NCBI GenBank assembly: GCA_016710285.1 | Contig: JADJXR010000001.1 | Location: forward strand, 868,001 to 932,000 | Length of the DNA: 64,000 nt | Origin: Chlorobiota bacterium | GTDB lineage: Bacteria; Bacteroidota; Ignavibacteria; OLB7 | Reading direction: 5' to 3' | Shown here: piece by piece, positions 35,210-43,187 of the stretch | Numbering within the stretch: the first letter of the stretch is position 1 | Layout of the letters: each line of letters begins with the position of its first letter | Program-made: the position numbers and the translations under genes | The notes under the pieces: generated by a model | Told to the model about the DNA's origin: nothing | Database searches by the model: none | Seen by the model: only the letters and a program-made list of their open reading frames with translations

Positions 35210-35279
35210 CCTTTTTCATCCCACAAATCCCTTCTTTTCTGCAAAAGAAAAAACTTCGCTTGCACTTCCCACGCTTTTG

Positions 35280-35286
35280 TATATTG
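35280..35286 (+). promoter_or_regulatory. Candidate -7 promoter element of the histone-like gene
   Basis: TATATTG preceded by TTTTG, about 115 bases before the start codon. It resembles but does not fully match TAnnTTTG. Confidence 0.3.
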
Positions 35287-35400
35287 AGGCTGCCTTTTCC
35301 GCAAGAAATCAACGATTCCTATCACAGCAAGGTCTTGCAGCAGGGCGCTGCCTGCTCTTGCACTCATAGTCCCTAATCCACTTTCTGGAGGAGTCAACCG

Positions 35401-35586
35401 ATGGATCGCTTCAATCAGCTGAAGGAACTTGTCGCATCGTTCGAGAAGGACTTCGAGAAGTTCTACGTCAAGGAGAACAAAACCGCAGGGGTGCGTGTTC
35501 GCAAGCACATGCAGACACTGCGCCAGTTTGCGCAGGAGATTCGCAACGAGGTCCAAGCCAAAAAGAGCGAGGACGCCGGCGAATAA
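35401..35586 (+). CDS. Histone H1-like (Hc1-type) DNA-binding miniprotein
   Basis: This 61-residue protein begins MDRFNQLKELVASFEKD, continues FYVKENKTAGVRVRKHMQTL and ends QEIRNEVQAKKSED. This is the pattern of the short histone H1/Hc1-like proteins found in Bacteroidota and Chlorobi. It is one helical hairpin rich in Lys, Arg and Glu. Members bind DNA and probably help compact the nucleoid. The ribosome binding site GGAGGAG is the strongest in the window, consistent with high expression. It is monocistronic with its own terminator at 35605. Confidence 0.85.
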   Translation: MDRFNQLKELVASFEKDFEKFYVKENKTAGVRVRKHMQTLRQFAQEIRNEVQAKKSEDAGE

Positions 35587-35604
35587 TCATCTACCGTTGT
35601 ATCC

Positions 35605-35655
35605 AAACGGGTATCGAATCCTTTGCGTTGCCACCGAAGGGTTGATACCCGTTTT
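35605..35655 (+). terminator. Terminator-like hairpin after the histone-like gene
   Basis: AAACGGGTATC pairs with GATACCCGTTTT across a ~28-base loop. The stem lies 19 bases after the stop and ends in TTTT. Confidence 0.7.
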
Positions 35656-35771
35656 GCTTTCCGCGACAATGGCCCAGCGACGGGGGAAGGAAATAGCCGG
35701 TAAACCACGCCGTTTCGGGGGGGACAAAGCGGCTTCCCGAACCATTCTGCTACCGCTCAATACGTTCATCT

Positions 35772-36401
35772 ATGCGCCCTATCTTCTTGCTGTTGTTGCT
35801 GCTGCCGGCGGTTCTTTCGGCCCAGCAGATTTCCATTGGGTTTCGCGGAGGGGTGGCCTCCACCACTGCTGCGGTGGACCCCGAGCTGTCGCTTGCGGCG
35901 CGAACCGGGGTGCTGGTAAGTGCTGGCGTTGGGTTCCAGTTTACGGAGTTGTTGGGCGCGCAGGCCGAGGTCCAGTTTGTGCAGCGGGGTGCCCGCATCG
36001 CCTTGCCAACGGGGATTGGACGGGTTGCCGGAACCTACCAGCTTGACTACCTCCAATTCCCCCTGCTGCTGAAAGTTGGATTGACCGAAGGAAGGCTGCG
36101 CGTCTTCGCCGTTGCCGGGCCAACGCTTGGGGTGCTGTTTTCGGCGCAAGCCAGCGGCTCGGTGGCGGGGATTGACACCACGCTTTCGGCCACCGATGAT
36201 TTCAAAAACAACGAATGGGCAATTGAGTTCGGCGGCGGAACGGAGATTGACCTGGACCCGATGATTGCCCTTACCGCCGATGTTCGCTACGACCTTGGGC
36301 TGACAAACGTGCTGAACCAAAGCGACTTCCCCCCGCTGCAACTCAACCAGATGAGGCTGAACGGGTTGAAGGCGGAAGTCGGAATACTGTTTCGCTTGTG
36401 A
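35772..36401 (+). CDS. Outer-membrane beta-barrel protein (PorT-like family)
   Basis: This 209-residue protein has a signal peptide cleaved after LSAQQ. The rest alternates hydrophobic beta strands: SIGFRGGVASTT, TGVLVSAGVGFQF, GAQAEVQFVQRGARI, YQLDYLQFPLLLKVG, FAVAGPTLGVLF, EFGGGTEIDL, and a C-terminal EVGILFRL ending in Leu with an aromatic residue, as for barrel insertion. This is the eight-strand outer-membrane barrel family common in Bacteroidota. Function unknown. It is paralogous to the next gene (same QAEVQ/RAEVQ-VQRG and LDYL motifs), which starts 34 bases later. Confidence 0.85.
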   Translation: MRPIFLLLLLLPAVLSAQQISIGFRGGVASTTAAVDPELSLAARTGVLVSAGVGFQFTELLGAQAEVQFVQRGARIALPTGIGRVAGTYQLDYLQFPLLLKVGLTEGRLRVFAVAGPTLGVLFSAQASGSVAGIDTTLSATDDFKNNEWAIEFGGGTEIDLDPMIALTADVRYDLGLTNVLNQSDFPPLQLNQMRLNGLKAEVGILFRL

Positions 36402-36435
36402 AGAAAACCACCACCATTAACAACAACCATCAACC

Positions 36436-37077
36436 ATGAAAACTTTTCGTTTACTGGCCGCCGTTTGTGTGGGCTTGGCCTGCATCGGCGCAGCCGCCAC
36501 GGCGCAATCGCTCCTTCTGGGAATCTACGGCGGGGTCAACGTCGCCACGGTGGAATCCACCGGCGGCGGAACCGCAAGCGGGCATTACGGCCCGATAGCC
36601 GGCGCAGCATTCGAGGTTGGCATAATAGATCCGCTGGCCTTCCGTGCCGAGGTCCAATACGTTCAACGCGGCGGGAAGCTGGAGCTTACCACCAGCACCA
36701 GCAGCGCGCCGGTTATCACCGAGTACACGCTGGATTATTTAGAAATTCCCGTCAACCTTCGGCTGGACCTGAACCAGGGAAGCCCGACGTTGTACGTTTA
36801 TGGCGGGACCACGCTTGGCACGCTGATGGCCGCCACGGCCAATCGCGGGGAACAAACCGATCAGGATGTGAAAAACTCGTTCGAAACCGCCACCATCTCG
36901 CTCGACTTGGGGGGCGGAGTTGATGTGGAACTCAGCAAAACCATCCACCTGCGCGGCGACCTACGCTACAACTACGCAATCACCGACGAGGCCCGCCAAC
37001 AGCAAGCATTCTTCGACGCAGATTCCTGGAAATCGCAAGCCATTAAAGGGGTTGTGGGTGTCTATTTTCACCTGTGA
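36436..37077 (+). CDS. Outer-membrane beta-barrel protein, paralogue
   Basis: This 213-residue protein has a signal peptide (cleavage near ATAQS). Barrel strands include LLLGIYGGVNVATV, FEVGIIDPLAFRAEVQYVQ, TLDYLEIPVNLRLDL, LYVYGGTTLG, ISLDLGGGVDVEL and the C-terminal VVGVYFHL. It is a tandem paralogue of the gene at 35772. The two probably form one transcript. The stop overlaps the next ATG by four bases (ATGATAA), so the third gene may be coupled. No specific function can be given. Confidence 0.85.
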   Translation: MKTFRLLAAVCVGLACIGAAATAQSLLLGIYGGVNVATVESTGGGTASGHYGPIAGAAFEVGIIDPLAFRAEVQYVQRGGKLELTTSTSSAPVITEYTLDYLEIPVNLRLDLNQGSPTLYVYGGTTLGTLMAATANRGEQTDQDVKNSFETATISLDLGGGVDVELSKTIHLRGDLRYNYAITDEARQQQAFFDADSWKSQAIKGVVGVYFHL

Positions 37078-37577
37078 TAACCGGAATGAACAAGGGAACA
37101 GAAGCGGGAAGGATAGATAAAGATCGGCGGGTCTGGTGGTGGATTGGCGGGGCCGCACTGCTGATTGGCCTAACGGTGTGGTCGCTGGCGATCAACGCCA
37201 CCTACCCGAAACTTTCGCAGGCGTGGAAGCCAACCAAAGGGATTATCACACGGGTCACCCGGGAGATGGTCCCTGAATACAAACGGCCAGATCGGCCAGT
37301 AGATCGGCTTATCATCGCGTTCCAATCTGGCAGCAAAGGTTGCACGGCACGGACCACCACCGGCCCCGACATCTGGAAGGTGGGCGATACTGCGTTGATC
37401 CTGTTCCACCCCCAACGCCCCAACGAATCGCACATCATGTACTCCGATCGCGAGTCGGCCCTGCTGCTGTGCGAGGATGCCAATCTTGACAGCCTGCAGC
37501 TTGATTTCGACGGCGTGCACCATCTGTTCGATAGCCTTCGCAACGCCGATTGGAACCCACCGCTTCCCCCACGATAA
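37074..37577 (+). CDS. Membrane-anchored DUF3592-like protein
   Basis: This is a 167-residue protein. One transmembrane segment lies near the N-terminus (WWIGGAALLIGLTVWSLAI, about 22-40), followed by a soluble domain. The domain has the beta pattern of DUF3592: GIITRVTREMVP, DRLIIAFQSGSK, then KVGDTALILFHPQRPNES. The function of this family is unknown. It starts at 37074, overlapping the beta-barrel gene by four bases; the next ATG at 37086 is possible too. It ends 28 bases from a convergent lipoprotein gene. Confidence 0.6.
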   Translation: MITGMNKGTEAGRIDKDRRVWWWIGGAALLIGLTVWSLAINATYPKLSQAWKPTKGIITRVTREMVPEYKRPDRPVDRLIIAFQSGSKGCTARTTTGPDIWKVGDTALILFHPQRPNESHIMYSDRESALLLCEDANLDSLQLDFDGVHHLFDSLRNADWNPPLPPR

Positions 37578-37604
37578 CCTGTGGAGTTCCCAGGAAATTT
37601 TCCA

Positions 37605-38561
37605 CTACTCCCCCATCCCCAACCCCAGCTCCTTCCGCAGCGCGCTGTCGGCGTTGCTGTGGCGACGCCAGTAGTCGGTCATCAAGGTGTGAGTAAGGCG
37701 GGCAGTGGTTGTTAGCGGCTTCCCGAAGTCGTCGTAGCTCTCGGTCCAGCCAACAATCTGGTGTGGGAACTCACTCTTGAAATCAATCGCCAACACACGC
37801 TCGGCGGCCCCATAGGTGATGGTGTAGCGGCGGAGTTTTGCGCCGGAAGAATCAGTGGTTTCGCTCAACTCTGCTTTTGCATCAACCACCCCCAACGGCT
37901 TATGCCGAAGCCGCGAAGCCAACGTTCCTGGGATCATCTTCACCGTGCCAACCGGCAACGTCTGCGGCGCAATGCGGATGCGGGTCCAGATTTCATCCTC
38001 CAGCATTGCCGTGTCCAGCGCGAAGTTCTTATCCCCCTCGCGCTCGAAGTAGGAGCGTTCCTCCACGTTGTACGATTTCCCTTTCAGATTCAGCTGCATG
38101 AAGACATGGCCGCACCACTCCTGCACGGTGGTGCTAACCTTCAGCGTGCGGGGCTGGGCAAACACCTCCACCGGGGTGAAGACCGAAGCCATCAGCGAGT
38201 ACGGGTAGATTCCGGTCAGGAATTTCTTGGTGAAGTTGAGCTTCAGCACCGATGCCACCGGGCGGCCAGCCGGATCCGATTCCAGTTTCACCTGCGGCTC
38301 GGTCAGGAAGTCCTCCGTCACGAACACCAGCAGAGCATCGCCACGGTGAAGCTCGCCGTAGCGTGCTTGCGTCAGCTGGTAGCGGCTTAGCTCCGCCTTC
38401 CCCTGGCTCCAGTAGCGATGCCACTGCTCGTTTGCAACAGTAGCAACCGGGGGCATCGGGCCGGGCGGCGTTGCGGGCGCGCCAGCTTCTGGCGTTTTAT
38501 CATCCTTGCAGCCAACCAAGCCAACAACCAGTGCAAGGATTGCCGATGCGATTGTGTTCAT
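37605..38561 (-). CDS. Conserved Bacteroidota lipoprotein (often mislabelled Maf)
   Basis: This is a 318-residue lipoprotein from the ATG at 38561, with lipobox LVGC (C18). The segments YWSQGKAELSRYQLTQARYG, GDALLVFVTEDF, VLKLNFTKKFLTGIYPYSLM and VSTTVQEWCGHVFMQLNLKG are strongly conserved in a family found in Bacteroidota. To my knowledge it is often labelled septum formation inhibitor Maf in databases, but it has none of the Maf pyrophosphatase motifs. It is probably exposed in the periplasm or on the outer membrane. Function unknown. It lies 74 bases after cysS on the same strand. Confidence 0.7.
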   Translation of the reverse strand: MNTIASAILALVVGLVGCKDDKTPEAGAPATPPGPMPPVATVANEQWHRYWSQGKAELSRYQLTQARYGELHRGDALLVFVTEDFLTEPQVKLESDPAGRPVASVLKLNFTKKFLTGIYPYSLMASVFTPVEVFAQPRTLKVSTTVQEWCGHVFMQLNLKGKSYNVEERSYFEREGDKNFALDTAMLEDEIWTRIRIAPQTLPVGTVKMIPGTLASRLRHKPLGVVDAKAELSETTDSSGAKLRRYTITYGAAERVLAIDFKSEFPHQIVGWTESYDDFGKPLTTTARLTHTLMTDYWRRHSNADSALRKELGLGMGE

Positions 38562-38635
38562 GCTCTGCTCGATAATTCGTGAAACTGAAGTTTGGTGCGG
38601 GTACCAACAGGAAAAGGTTTTTAGCCTTCGACACC

Positions 38636-40114
38636 CTACTCGGCGATTGCCCAGCGGGTTCCTTCTTTGGTGTCTTCCAGCAGCACTCCGCGCTCCTTCA
38701 ATCGGTCGCGGATAAGGTCGCTGGCGGCCCAATCTTTGCGGGCGCGGGCCTCGCGGCGAAGCTCGATGAACAACTCCATCAGCTCACCGGTTAGCGCGTT
38801 GTTCTGCGCGGCAACAATCGGGCGTGCAAAAAGATCGAACCCTAAAATGCCATCGAACGCCACGCGCAACGCCTTGTAGTAGCCCAGCAACGTGGTGCGG
38901 TCGGCATTGCCGGCGGCCAGCAATCCGTTCAGCTCGGTGATGCCCGCCGAAAGCGCGCCCAGCGCAGTGGTGGTGTTGAAATCATCATCCATCGCCGCGA
39001 TGAACTCATCGAACCATGCCGGCATTGATTCCACCGTGGTGGTGTCGGCATCGTCCCCCACCGCCTGGCGCAACCGCTCCACCGCGCGCCGGAATCGCTC
39101 CAGCCCGGATTGCGCAGCCACCAACGACTCCATGTCGAAATCTTGCGGCGAGCGGTAATGGCTTTGCAGGATCAGATAGCGAATCGCCATCGGGTCGTAC
39201 TCTTCCAGCATCTGTTTCAGCGTCATGGCGTTCCCCGCCGATGCCCCCATTTTGTCGCCGCCGATTCGGATCAGGTTCACGTGCAGCCACCAGTTCACAA
39301 ACGGCTTTCCGTTGGCGGCTTGGCTTTGGGCAATCTCGCACTCGTGGTGGGGGAACATATTGTCCAGCCCGCCGGAATGGATGTCGAACGTCTCCCCCAA
39401 ATAATATTGCGCCATCACCGAGCACTCCAGATGCCACCCCGGGTAACCCCATCCCCACGGCGAATGCCACTGCATAAAATGCTCCGGTTCGGCAGCTTTC
39501 CAGAGCGCGAAATCTTGCGGGTTCCGCTTCTCCTGGAACACAGCAATCCTTCCCCCATGCTGCTGGTCCTCCACCTTCCGGTTGGATAGCCCGCCGTAGG
39601 GGACAAAGCCATCGGGAACGCCTTGTTGCTCGTAGGCATGAACGTCGAAATAGACCGAGCCGTTCACTTCGTAGGCAAGCCCTTTCTGAATCAACTGCTC
39701 GGCCATCGAAATCTGCTGGCGGATGAAGTCGGTGGCGTGCGGAACGCGGTCGGGCCGAAGCACGCCCAAACGGTCAAGATCATCGAACCAGCTTTGCTCG
39801 TAAAACAGGGCGATCTCGAACGGCGAGCGGTTTTCGCGGCGGGCCTGGGCCTCCATTTTGTCCTCGCCGTCGTCGGAGTCGTCGGCAAGGTGGCCAACGT
39901 CGGTGATGTTCATCACGAACATCACATGGTCCGCGCCATAGAGGTGCATCAAGTAGCGGCGGATCACGTCGGTGCCGATGTAGCTTTTGGCGTGGCCAAT
40001 GTGCATGTGTTTATACACCGTTGGGCCGCAACGGTAGAACCGCACAAGGCTGGGATCAATCGGGTGGAATTCTTCTTTGGTGCGGGTCAGCGTATTGTAA
40101 ATGCGAAGTGCCAT
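38636..40114 (-). CDS. cysS: Cysteinyl-tRNA synthetase with an unusual KMSKS loop
   Basis: This is a 492-residue class I synthetase. The motif FYRCGPTVYKHMHIGHAKS gives the zinc Cys (C29) and the HIGH motif (38-41). WHLECSVMA and FPHHECEIAQ supply the other zinc ligands and the substrate site. The KMSKS loop reads KMGASAGN (289-293), so its second lysine is replaced by Ala. It attaches cysteine to tRNA-Cys. The length and anticodon-binding C-terminus are normal. It follows the hydrolase gene on the minus strand. It is expected to be essential unless another copy exists elsewhere. Confidence 0.95.
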   Translation of the reverse strand: MALRIYNTLTRTKEEFHPIDPSLVRFYRCGPTVYKHMHIGHAKSYIGTDVIRRYLMHLYGADHVMFVMNITDVGHLADDSDDGEDKMEAQARRENRSPFEIALFYEQSWFDDLDRLGVLRPDRVPHATDFIRQQISMAEQLIQKGLAYEVNGSVYFDVHAYEQQGVPDGFVPYGGLSNRKVEDQQHGGRIAVFQEKRNPQDFALWKAAEPEHFMQWHSPWGWGYPGWHLECSVMAQYYLGETFDIHSGGLDNMFPHHECEIAQSQAANGKPFVNWWLHVNLIRIGGDKMGASAGNAMTLKQMLEEYDPMAIRYLILQSHYRSPQDFDMESLVAAQSGLERFRRAVERLRQAVGDDADTTTVESMPAWFDEFIAAMDDDFNTTTALGALSAGITELNGLLAAGNADRTTLLGYYKALRVAFDGILGFDLFARPIVAAQNNALTGELMELFIELRREARARKDWAASDLIRDRLKERGVLLEDTKEGTRWAIAE

Positions 40115-40194
40115 GATGTCGGTTGTTGAAATTGATGATTGCGCCAGGGGAAATCAAGGGGGATGATGAGCCAAGCGAAGCAGACTCTGCAAGG

Positions 40195-40872
40195 TCAACA
40201 GAAGAACTCCTGAATCTCGGCAACAAGGCGCGGCAGTGGCACTTTCTCGATTGGATGCGGCGTTGCCGGAAGCACGGCGCATTGGCCGTTTGGAAGCTGG
40301 CGATACGCCGCCGCCGTCTCCTGGATGCTGACCATCTGGTCGCGGTCGCCAACGGCAACGCGCACGTGGTGATGGACCTGCGCCAAATCTTCCGGTGTGA
40401 CCTCGGGGCTTTCCCCAAGCCGTGTCATCATCTCCGCCGTGCGCCGCAGCAGTTCATCCAGATTCCCCGGCCCGTGGCGTTCTTGCATTGCCGAATAGAA
40501 CTGCGGGGCTTTCTGCTGCATTGCCTCGGGGTTCAGCATTTTGGTGTCACGGGCGGCACCTTCCGGGTTCCAATCGAACTTTGTCCCCAGGGTGAGCAAT
40601 CGCCCAACGTGGCTGGGGTAATGTCGGGCAAGATAGAGGCCCACATAGCCCCCCATGCTGTGGCCAACGATGTCGGTCTGCTCCATCCCCTGCTCCTGCA
40701 TCCACTCCAACACCTCCAACGCGCAATGGTGGATGCTGAACGGACGCTCCGGAAATGGCCGCCCGCCATGCCCCTGGAAGTTTAGCGTCTGAATCGTGAA
40801 GCGGTCCGCCAGCAACGGAACCAACGGGTCGAACTGCGGTGCCGCGCCAAGCGCACCATGAAGAAGTAGCAT
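40195..40872 (-). CDS. Alpha/beta hydrolase
   Basis: This is a 225-residue protein from the ATG at 40872; a GTG at 40908 is the alternative. LLLHGALGA gives the oxyanion region, DIVGHSMGGYVGL the nucleophile elbow with Ser in GHSMG, AVGDRDQMV the acid and ATPHPIEKV the histidine. It is a typical alpha/beta hydrolase of the MhpC/BioH type. Substrate unknown. It lies between mogA and cysS in the minus-strand run. Cytoplasmic; no signal peptide. Confidence 0.85.
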   Translation of the reverse strand: MLLLHGALGAAPQFDPLVPLLADRFTIQTLNFQGHGGRPFPERPFSIHHCALEVLEWMQEQGMEQTDIVGHSMGGYVGLYLARHYPSHVGRLLTLGTKFDWNPEGAARDTKMLNPEAMQQKAPQFYSAMQERHGPGNLDELLRRTAEMMTRLGESPEVTPEDLAQVHHHVRVAVGDRDQMVSIQETAAAYRQLPNGQCAVLPATPHPIEKVPLPRLVAEIQEFFC

Positions 40873-40955
40873 ATCGGAAAGTCTGTTGTTGAAGAATCTC
40901 TCACTCACCCCGCCCAGGCTTCGGCTTGGGGCGTTCCTGCTCCTGCGCCGGCTGC

Positions 40956-41468
40956 TTATCCTATCTCCTCACCCCAGGAATGTTCCCGGTCCCCCACCTT
41001 CATATCGCGGAGAAGTTTTAGGCCGTGGGGAAGCACCGGGATAATGGCCGCAAGGCACTCGGTGACCGCTTTTGGTGAGCCAGGAAGGTTCACAATCAAG
41101 GTGCGGCGGGCAATGCCGCAGACCGCTCGGGAGAGCGCGGCAAATGGAGTTTTTTTCAGCGAGGCCGTGCGCATTGCGGCGGTCAGCCCGTCGGCGCGGC
41201 GGTCAATTACGGTCAGGGTTGCTTCCGGGGTGATGTCGCGCGGGGCAAACCCGGTGCCGCCGGTGGTCAGCACCAGCGCGATGTCCTCGCGGACGCATCC
41301 CTCCAATGCCCGTATCACTTTCTCCATCTCGTCGGGGATGATGTCAATCCGTTGGATGTCGAACAGTTCTTCATCCAATAATGCTGCGGCTTCCGGGCCG
41401 GAAAGGTCGGCACGTTCGCCGGCGGCGGAACGGTCGCTGACGGTGATGATAACAGTGCTCCACGCCAT
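40956..41468 (-). CDS. Molybdenum cofactor biosynthesis MogA/MoaB-family protein
   Basis: This 170-residue protein carries the family motifs ITVSDRSAAGERADLSGP, VLTTGGTGFAPRDITPEAT and LIVNLPGSPKAVTECL. Family members adenylate molybdopterin (MogA) or are relatives of unsettled role (MoaB). The TGGTG and NLPGSP loops that bind molybdopterin are intact. No other cofactor gene is nearby. It is preceded by a putative secreted protein gene and followed by the hydrolase gene. Confidence 0.9.
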   Translation of the reverse strand: MAWSTVIITVSDRSAAGERADLSGPEAAALLDEELFDIQRIDIIPDEMEKVIRALEGCVREDIALVLTTGGTGFAPRDITPEATLTVIDRRADGLTAAMRTASLKKTPFAALSRAVCGIARRTLIVNLPGSPKAVTECLAAIIPVLPHGLKLLRDMKVGDREHSWGEEIG

Positions 41469-41512
41469 GATGATCTCTGGGTCGGTTGTTGTGCTTGTTG
41501 TGATTCGTGCGG

Positions 41513-42388
41513 CTACCCTTTGGCCTGTGCGTGCCGCGCAGAAATTGTTGTTTCCATCTTCCCCTTCGGCTTGTTCTTCACCAGGAATCCTTGCTTGCCG
41601 GAGTTGGCGGCTTGCAGCGCGGTGCGTAGTGCCGAAGGAACCGGCAGCAATATCCCAAGCTCGGTAAGATTTCCGCGTGCGGCTTCGCAGCCATGCGGCA
41701 GCCCAATCCGCACCGCCACCTTCTTCCCTTCAAGGTGATGGAAGGCAAAGCGGGACAAAAAATCTTCGGGGAAATAATACTCACACTTCCCGCTCCACTC
41801 GTTCAAACTTGCCACCAACTGCTGCAGCTTCTGCGGATTCCGCCGGATCCCACGCTCGGCCAATGCCTGTTTCACCAACGGATCGGCAAGCAGAGCTTTC
41901 AGAAGATCGGCTTCGGGGAACAGGTCCGTGAGCGTTACCGGCTGGCCCGGGTTTGCGGCGTTGATGGCGGCATAGTCGGTTTGCAGCATCGGGTGCGCAA
42001 GATACAGGCAGTTGGCATAGGTGCTGCGCCGCAACGAGACGTAGTTGCCCACAAACGAGAGGACCCCCACCTTGCGGCCATACTCGCACCAGACAGAATC
42101 CTCCGGGAAATCGTTGTCCACGCTGGCAAACTCTTTGAAGTCGGCATCCCACAGCCGAAGGAGGGTGTCGCGCTCGGAGTACACCATGCCGCCGCCGCGT
42201 GCGATTGTCACGTTGTCCGCTTGCCACGTTAGCGTTCCGCCAGTTGTTGAGCCGATCCAGAGCGTTTGCCCCAGCACTGTTTGCCCCAGTACTATTTGCC
42301 CCAGCAGCACGCCGCAAGCAACGCGAACAGCAAGCAAGAGCGTGGGGTTATTCGGACTGGTGTTCTTCCACCAACGGGGCATTCTCAT
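41513..42388 (-). CDS. Hypothetical secreted protein
   Basis: This is a 291-residue protein from the ATG at 42388, inside the 3' end of lptB (overlap 41 bases). The N-terminus has a hydrophobic stretch (LLLAVRVACGVLLG) then a short repeat LGQIVLGQTVLGQT. The body starts with beta-rich sequence (GGTLTWQADNVTIARGGGMV, VGVLSFVGNYVSL), which resembles proteins with RsiV/DUF3298-like C-terminal domains. I do not recognise it firmly. Its position after lptB suggests a periplasmic role but does not prove one. No known catalytic motif is seen. Confidence 0.6.
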   Translation of the reverse strand: MRMPRWWKNTSPNNPTLLLAVRVACGVLLGQIVLGQTVLGQTLWIGSTTGGTLTWQADNVTIARGGGMVYSERDTLLRLWDADFKEFASVDNDFPEDSVWCEYGRKVGVLSFVGNYVSLRRSTYANCLYLAHPMLQTDYAAINAANPGQPVTLTDLFPEADLLKALLADPLVKQALAERGIRRNPQKLQQLVASLNEWSGKCEYYFPEDFLSRFAFHHLEGKKVAVRIGLPHGCEAARGNLTELGILLPVPSALRTALQAANSGKQGFLVKNKPKGKMETTISARHAQAKG

Positions 42389-43187
42389 ATCGTTCCAGCT
42401 TAAAGGATTCGCCCAGATAGCGGCGGCGCACTTCTGGGTCGTTTGCAATTTCGTGGGCGGTTCCGCTGCGGAAGATTCCGCCATCAATCAGGATGTAGGA
42501 GCGGTCGGTGATGGTCAGCGTTTCGTGGACGTTGTGGTCGGTAATCAGCACCCCAATCCCCCGCTGCCGCAGCCGTTGGATAATCTGCATGATCTCCTCC
42601 ACCGCCAACGGATCAATCCCCGCAAACGGCTCGTCCAGCAAGATGAACTTGGGGTTGGTGGCAATCGTGCGGGCGATCTCGGTCCGGCGGCGTTCGCCAC
42701 CGCTCAGCATGTAGCCCATCTGCTTACGGATGTGGGTGATGGAGAATTCCTCCAGCAACTCATCCACCCTTGCGCGGCGTTGCGAGCGGGGGTACTTGAT
42801 AAGCTCCAACACCGCAAGCAGGTTCCCCTCCACCGTCATCTTCCTGAAGACCGAGGCCTCCTGCGGGAGGTATCCAATCCCCCTGCGTGCGCGGCGGTAC
42901 ATGGCGATGTTGTCAATGCGGGCATCGTCCAAAAAAACGCGCCCCTCGGTGGGGCGAACCATTCCAACAATCATGTAGAATGTTGTGGTTTTTCCGGCGC
43001 CGTTCGGTCCCAGCAATCCCACCACCTCACCCTGGCGCACCGTCAGCGAGACATCGCGGACAACTTGCCGTTTCTTGTAGCTTTTCACCAAATGCTCGGC
43101 GCGTAATGTGGCGCGCCCTTCGCTCCCGTTGGTGGGGGCGAAGGGTGCGGCTGTTGCTGGCGTTGGCTGGTCGGCGTGCGGGTTCAT
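42348..43187 (-). CDS. lptB: LPS export ABC transporter ATP-binding protein
   Basis: This 279-residue ABC ATPase has Walker A GPNGAGKTT, Q-loop YLPQEASVF, signature LSGGERRRTEIARTI, Walker B FILLDEPFAGIDP and switch ITDHNVHETL. These are LptB-specific variants. About 25 N-terminal residues form a low-complexity extension. LptB drives lipopolysaccharide transport from the inner membrane with LptFG. This supports a diderm cell with LPS-like lipid. Its start overlaps the stop of the protease gene by four bases (43184-43187). Confidence 0.93.
   Translation of the reverse strand: MNPHADQPTPATAAPFAPTNGSEGRATLRAEHLVKSYKKRQVVRDVSLTVRQGEVVGLLGPNGAGKTTTFYMIVGMVRPTEGRVFLDDARIDNIAMYRRARRGIGYLPQEASVFRKMTVEGNLLAVLELIKYPRSQRRARVDELLEEFSITHIRKQMGYMLSGGERRRTEIARTIATNPKFILLDEPFAGIDPLAVEEIMQIIQRLRQRGIGVLITDHNVHETLTITDRSYILIDGGIFRSGTAHEIANDPEVRRRYLGESFKLERYENAPLVEEHQSE

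Noticed and set aside
38562..38732. 57-codon extension of the lipoprotein at 37605
   Set aside because: The extension overlaps the 3' end of cysS in another frame and would put sequence ahead of a clear lipoprotein signal.
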